Source: Gnetum montanum (taxonomy: Eukaryota; Streptophyta; Gnetopsida; Gnetales; Gnetaceae). From it: a DNA stretch of 23,730 nucleotides. Within the stretch, counting starts at the first letter, position 1. The number at the start of each line of letters is the position of its first letter. A program made the translations under genes and the position numbers. The notes beneath the pieces were generated by a model. The model did not search any database and was not told where the DNA came from. It was given only the letters and a program-made list of their open reading frames with translations. Positions 19,736 to 23,730 of the stretch are shown here, one piece after another. The stretch lies in assembly GCA_015680685.1 (NCBI GenBank), contig MNCI01017937.1, positions 454,234 through 477,963 of the forward strand, written 5' to 3'.

Positions 19736-20179
19736 GAGCTAATTTAATTTTGTAAGGGTTTTTCACATGGCTTGATATCAATAGATGCCTTTTGCTATTG
19801 GAGAAACTAGGTCCAATAAAACACACCCTTTCCACCTTAGTAACTCATCCAATCAAGTATTTAATAGAAACTAGACATTAACAAACATTACCCTAAACTA
19901 AGCTATTTAGCCACGTTGACTTATGAAACTTGTACTTAAAAAATATTGTTAAAAAAAGTTAAATTTTATTATGTTTAAGACACTTATTAATCTAAAGCTC
20001 CCCTTAGTTTGATTTCAGGTTTAAACCTACTTATCTCAAGGTAGGTAAAGTTTTCTTTCTTCCTTGCATTCTAGACATGATGCTACCAAATTCTTTATAG
20101 TTTCAACTAACAATAGAATTTTCTATTTCCCTATAAATTTTTTAAGGTAAAATTTATAGACTATAAATACTAATTTTAT

Positions 20180-21620
20180 AGTTTATTCTATGATATAAGA
20201 TTCTTGTTGAAGGTTATTTTTAAGAGCTAAGACTTCTAATAGATTGTTGTTATGTAATTCATTAATTATGAGATAAGTTGGATCATTTAGCTCTACAAGT
20301 TCATCTTCTCTAGATTCCTCAATGTGATGTTGATGATATAACTTAAGTCTTCATCCATTGACTAAGAATGTAGTTGAGGGATCATCATTAGGTGATATGA
20401 AAATGCTTCCATTATCAAGGGGTTGGATAACTAAATAAGGGCCTTGCAACCTAGTTGTTAACTTCCCTAGAAATTTATGTAATTTCATATTGTAGAAAAG
20501 AACTTTATCACCTATGAAAAAGTGTTTTTTAAAGATATTCTTATCATGTAATGTCTTTATTTATTTCTTTACATTTTTGTTGTCAAGAACATGTAGCTGC
20601 ATTTCATCAAGTTCATGAAGTTGGTTGATTCTAGTGGCCTAGTTCATGTCTTCATCAAAGTTGTGTTGTTGGGCTAATTGTAAATATTAATATTTAAGTT
20701 CAACAGGTAATAGACATAACTTAACAAAAATCAATTAATAAGATGAATATCCTAAATCTAGTTTATAGGTAATCTGATAAACCCAAAGTGCATCTTGAAA
20801 TTTTTTAAGCCGATCCTTTCCTTTATTACATATAGTTTTTATTAATATATTCAAGATAATTCTATTAGCATTCTCTACTAGGCCATTTTTTTGAGGATGA
20901 TAGGAAGTCACTATTTTATATTGGATACCACAAGACTTAAGGAATTTTTTAATTATTTTATTAACAAAATGGATTTCTCAATCACTAATGATCACTTGTG
21001 GAGTTCCAAAACATGTTAAAATATTTTTTCTAACGAATGCTACAACAACCTTAACATCATTTGTTGGGGGTGGCTTTTGCTTTTACCCATTTGCAAAATG
21101 TATTGACATGCATTAGATGGTGGAAATGGTCATAAAAAGTATATACCCCACACACCAAATGGTTATGTTATTAAAATTTCTTTTAAGGGAATTTCATATC
21201 TTTTTTTATGGCTCCAATTTGTTCACATTTATCACATTCTTGCACATACTTATGTGCATCTTTAAAAATTGAGGGCCAATAAAATCAACTTTAAAGATTT
21301 CGATAGCAGTACGTTTGCTATCAAGATGGCCACCCCCTCAATTATCATGGCACATTTGTATAATTTCTTATTATTCATTCTCAGCCATACATCTCCTTAC
21401 TATGTTATCTTTACAGATTCAATAGAGATATGGACTACTCGAGATGTACCTAGATATGGTATATAAGAAAGATTTCTTTTCTTTCTTATTCCAATTGATA
21501 GGGGTTTTCATAGTGGCTAGATAGTTGGCTATATCAACAAACCAAGGATCCTTTCTTGTAGAAAAAATTTATTCATTAGGAAATTTATCATGAAAGACTC
21601 CTTATGTTCAATTCTCATTA
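20180..21620 (-). pseudogene. Element 3 integrase relic
   Basis: Reading the minus strand and switching frames: a pre-integrase linker (DPWFVDIANYLATMKTP, near 21540), then the zinc domain (about 21355-21210) with CHDN, stop, GGGHLDSKRTA and YVQECDKCEQIG, where both His and both Cys are kept. The core has VWGIYFL (about 21150), with Tyr in place of the first catalytic Asp; VIISD, stop, EIHF (about 20990) keeps the second Asp; SYHPQKNGLVENANR (about 20905-20865) keeps the catalytic Glu. The C-terminal region (about 20530-20340) reads GDKVLFYNMKLHKFLGKL and FLVNG, stop, RLKLYH, typical of this lineage. About 50 more codons follow to near 20180. Several frameshifts and stops rule out activity. 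Confidence 0.88.
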
Positions 21621-21649
21621 CGCATTTCTAGCCTTGAAATATTATCTCA

Positions 21650-21964
21650 TTATTCTTGCATTTTTTATTTTTTATTGGTAGCTAATAATTTAATGGCTAA
21701 ATGATCAATATATACTCTAGTTTTATATCCTATTAAATAATGTCTAAATTTATCTAGAGCATATACAACAACTAATAATTCTTTTTCTATATTTATATAG
21801 TTAACTTGGGCTTGTTGTAAACTTTTGGGCACCTAATTAGTCACTTGTCATTTATGATCAATGTATTATCCTAAAACTACCCCTACTACTATGTCACTAG
21901 CATCACACATTAGATCAAATGGATAATCCTAATTAGTTGCATTTAATATAGGGGTTATGGTAAC
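21650..21964 (-). pseudogene. Element 3 RNase H relic
   Basis: Continues from the reverse transcriptase. The minus strand shows DLMCDASDIVVGVVLG (first acidic residue), IEKELLVVVYALDKFRHYLIGYK (Glu kept) and RVYIDHLAIKLLATNKK (Asp kept), ending in a stop near 21650. Stops lie in LG-stop-YIDHK-stop-QV and TN-stop-DYPF. The second and third are where Trp is usual in this family and fit TGG-to-TGA/TAG; the first is where Gln is usual. Catalytic acids survive although the frame does not. The part after TNKK, where an IRW segment would follow, is frameshifted and unreadable for about 30 codons. Confidence 0.85.
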
Positions 21965-23025
21965 TTATTTTCTCAATTCCAAGAATGCTTCTTGATAGTA
22001 CTTAGTCCAAAAAAATGAAACATTGTTTCTTAAGAGCATGTATGATGGTTTAGCAATTTTTGAAAAATCTTTGATAAACCTTCTATAATATCCAGCATGT
22101 ACTAGAAAAGATCGAAGAGTCTTTAAATTATTTGAAGATAGAAGTGTAGATATGACTCTTATTTTCTCATCATACATCCTTATCCCATTTTTAGAAATAG
22201 CATTTCCTAATACTATGCCACTCGTAACCATCTAGTGACTCTTTTTGCAACTTAATTTTAAAATTTTATCAATATATCTATCTAAGAGATGTTCAATATG
22301 TTGTAAATTTTCTTCATAAGTATTCTCATAGACTAAAAATTTATCCATAAAAATTTTAACATAATCTTCTAACATATTAGAAAATATTGAGATCATGGCT
22401 CTTTGGAAAGTAGTTGGTGCATTACAAAGGACAAAAAGTATACATTTATAAGCAAAAGTTCCATAAGAACATGTAAAGGTTATTTTATGTTGGCTTTTAT
22501 GGGCAATGGTTGCTTGATTGTAACCACTAAATCCATCCAAAAAGCAATAATATTCATGTCCTGCTAATTTTTCTATAATTTGATCTATGTATGGTAATGG
22601 AAAATGGTCTTTCTTTGTATTTTGGTTTAACCTTCTATAATCTACAAGGACTCTCCATTTTTCGTCCTTTTTTGGTACTACAGTAATGGGGCTTACCCAT
22701 TCACTTTCAACTATTGGATAAATTACTCCTTTCCAAATTTTTGAAATTTCATCCTTAATAATTTGTTTAAGGTTGGATTAATTCATCTTGGGGGAATTCT
22801 TACTAGTTTTACATTGTCCTCTAGATAAATATGATGTTGCCAAATTTTGGGTGAGATTCCTTGGTAAAGGTCCTCAAAACTCCATGCAAATGCCTTAGAT
22901 TTTCTACATAGAACTTCTAATAATTTTCTTTCTTGCTCATTAGTAAGTTGGAAATTTATTATTAATGATTTATTATGATCTAGGAAAACATACTTAAGTG
23001 TACTAGGTAGTTCTCTAAGATCCAA
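21965..23025 (-). pseudogene. Element 3 reverse transcriptase relic
   Basis: The best preserved enzyme of the window. A pre-domain linker (23025-22783) reads ELPSTLKYVFLD, AFAWSFEDLYQGISP and DNVKLVRIPPR, as in Athila-type elements. After a frame change near 22780 one frame runs without a stop to 22232: NLKQIIKDEISKIW, SEWVSPITVVPKKDEKWRV, DHFPLPYIDQ, FLDGFSGYNQ (first catalytic Asp), FTCSYGTFAYKC, LCNAPTTFQRAMISIFS and IFMDKFLVY. The catalytic FMDD/YMDD motif thus reads FMDK, with Lys for the second Asp (about 22340). After one TAG the frame continues 22231-21965 with SGIVLGNAIS and SFLVHAGYYRRFIKDFSKIAKP. Fewer breaks than element 1, yet the lost Asp alone should abolish polymerisation. Confidence 0.92.
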
Positions 23026-23085
23026 GGAATCTTTATTTGCTGGTTAAATTATTTCTCCAATATTCCTTGAACCCAAATTCAAAAT

Positions 23086-23655
23086 CTAGTTAAGGAGATC
23101 TTGTTGTTCTTTAGTTGAGGGATCTAAAGGTTCTTCCTCAAAATTATTCAACACTAAGGTTTCTCTATCTTGTGTCATTATTGAATTGGATAAAGTGTAG
23201 AGCATTCTTGTTTCCTTTAAGTCTACATTTAAATGATCTTCTTTTACTTTATGATATATATTTAGTGTAAAAGTAAGATTTTCAAAGGAAAGTTGAAGTT
23301 GTCCATATCTATAATTAATTACCGCATCAGCTATTGTTAACCAAGGTCTACCTAATATAATAGGAAAACAATCAAGATCATTTACTTCCAAAACAACAAA
23401 GTCAACTACGTATTTTCCTTTTTCTACCTCATTTATCAAGTCCTCCACTATTCCTATGGGTTTTACATTTAAACCATCAACCAATGATATTTTCATATTT
23501 ACTCCTTTTATATCTTGTATATCAAGTGACCTAACCATTTCAAGAGGCATGATATTAATGCTAGCTCCTAAACCCAATAGGTAATTTTTAATTAATTGGC
23601 CATTTATTTTGATTGGGATGGTAAGGACTCTAGGAACTGTGCATGTCGCGTCTCA
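23086..23655 (-). pseudogene. Element 3 aspartic protease relic
   Basis: The minus strand reads VPRVLTIPIKINGQLIKNY and then LLGLGASINIMPLEMV. The family motif is LLDLGASIN (or DSG/DTG), so the catalytic Asp is Gly here (codon GGT at 23574-23572, one step from GAT). The frame then stays open for about 163 codons to 23086, passing CFPIILGRPWLTIADAVINY (conserved ILGRPWL) and an acidic linker ending KEQQDLLN. The N-terminal boundary is where similarity stops, near 23655. It is directly upstream of the reverse transcriptase, as expected for one polyprotein. A long open frame with a lost active site suggests either a recent single hit or chance survival. Confidence 0.85.
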
Positions 23656-23730
23656 TCATACCCCCATGACTGAATGAAAACTCATCCTCGAGTTCCTTAC
23701 AATAATATCAGGTAGGTATGGGATTATTAG
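23656..23730 (-). other. Unassigned edge, resembles the tail of another gypsy pol
   Basis: The minus strand reads AACTCGAGGATGAGTTTTC and then TCAGTCATGGGGGTATGATG. As I remember, many plant Ty3/gypsy elements end pol with wording like CTCGAGGACGAGTTT followed by a G-run and GATGATG. If so, this is the 3' end of a further minus-strand element joined directly to the protease of element 3. Too short to be certain. Confidence 0.3.

Larger units (their letters stand above)
19480..23655 (-). mobile_element. Element 3: degenerate Athila-like Ty3/gypsy element, 5' part missing
   Basis: Reading the minus strand from the right: protease, reverse transcriptase, RNase H, integrase, then an untranslated region with a polypurine tract. 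The wording (LGASINIMP, FTCSYGTFAYK, LCNAPTTFQRAMISIFS, MCDASD, YNMKLHKFLGKL) is close to Athila-type plant elements, closer than element 1 is. It is a separate family from elements 1 and 2. No gag, primer site or 5' LTR is seen; the protease similarity ends about 80 bases before the right edge. The reverse transcriptase is the best preserved part; the integrase is spread over several frames. Confidence 0.88.

Noticed and set aside
1-23730. Host protein-coding genes, tRNA, rRNA, CRISPR, bacterial operons
   Set aside because: No cloverleaf, rRNA-like stretch, regular spacer array or non-element protein domain was seen on either strand.

Overview
This window looks like intergenic DNA from a seed-plant nuclear genome. 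It is AT-rich, carries a single ambiguous base (position 894), and holds no host gene, tRNA, rRNA or bacterial-type feature that I can support. Its recognisable content is three decayed Ty3/gypsy LTR retrotransposons. Their pol domains read like the non-chromovirus (Athila-like/OTA) branch found in plants. Old, heavily diverged elements in AT-rich spacer would suit a large genome such as a conifer, but the sequence does not settle the species.

Element 1 (minus strand, about 1.2-8.4 kb) reads from a newly delimited 5' LTR (7580-8412) and a tRNA-Asp-type primer binding site leftwards through gag, protease, reverse transcriptase, RNase H and integrase. The integrase ends near 1.25 kb and no 3' LTR is visible before the left edge. 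Element 2 (plus strand, from 13313) belongs to the same family: it has the same LTR termini, primer binding site, promoter layout and gag. It points away from element 1, so the two stand head-to-head about 4.9 kb apart. Only its LTR and gag can be recognised; no pol and no 3' LTR were found. Element 3 (minus strand, about 19.5-23.66 kb) is a different but related element with protease, reverse transcriptase, RNase H and integrase, followed by a polypurine tract flanked by a repeated CAAGAACC motif. Its gag and 5' LTR lie beyond, or were lost at, the right edge.

All coding regions are pseudogenes, broken by stops and frameshifts. Elements 1 and 3 have also lost catalytic residues. Many lesions are C-to-T or G-to-A changes, as expected for long-methylated repeats. 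The 8.4-13.3 kb and 16.8-19.5 kb stretches show no gene I recognise.

I see no new defence, secretion or biosynthetic system. The observations most worth following are the shared LTR architecture of elements 1 and 2 (an 8-base terminal inverted repeat, a TATA box only about 100 bases from the LTR start, a conserved palindromic box upstream of it), the His-rich N-terminal extension of their gag, and a zinc knuckle with non-standard spacing.
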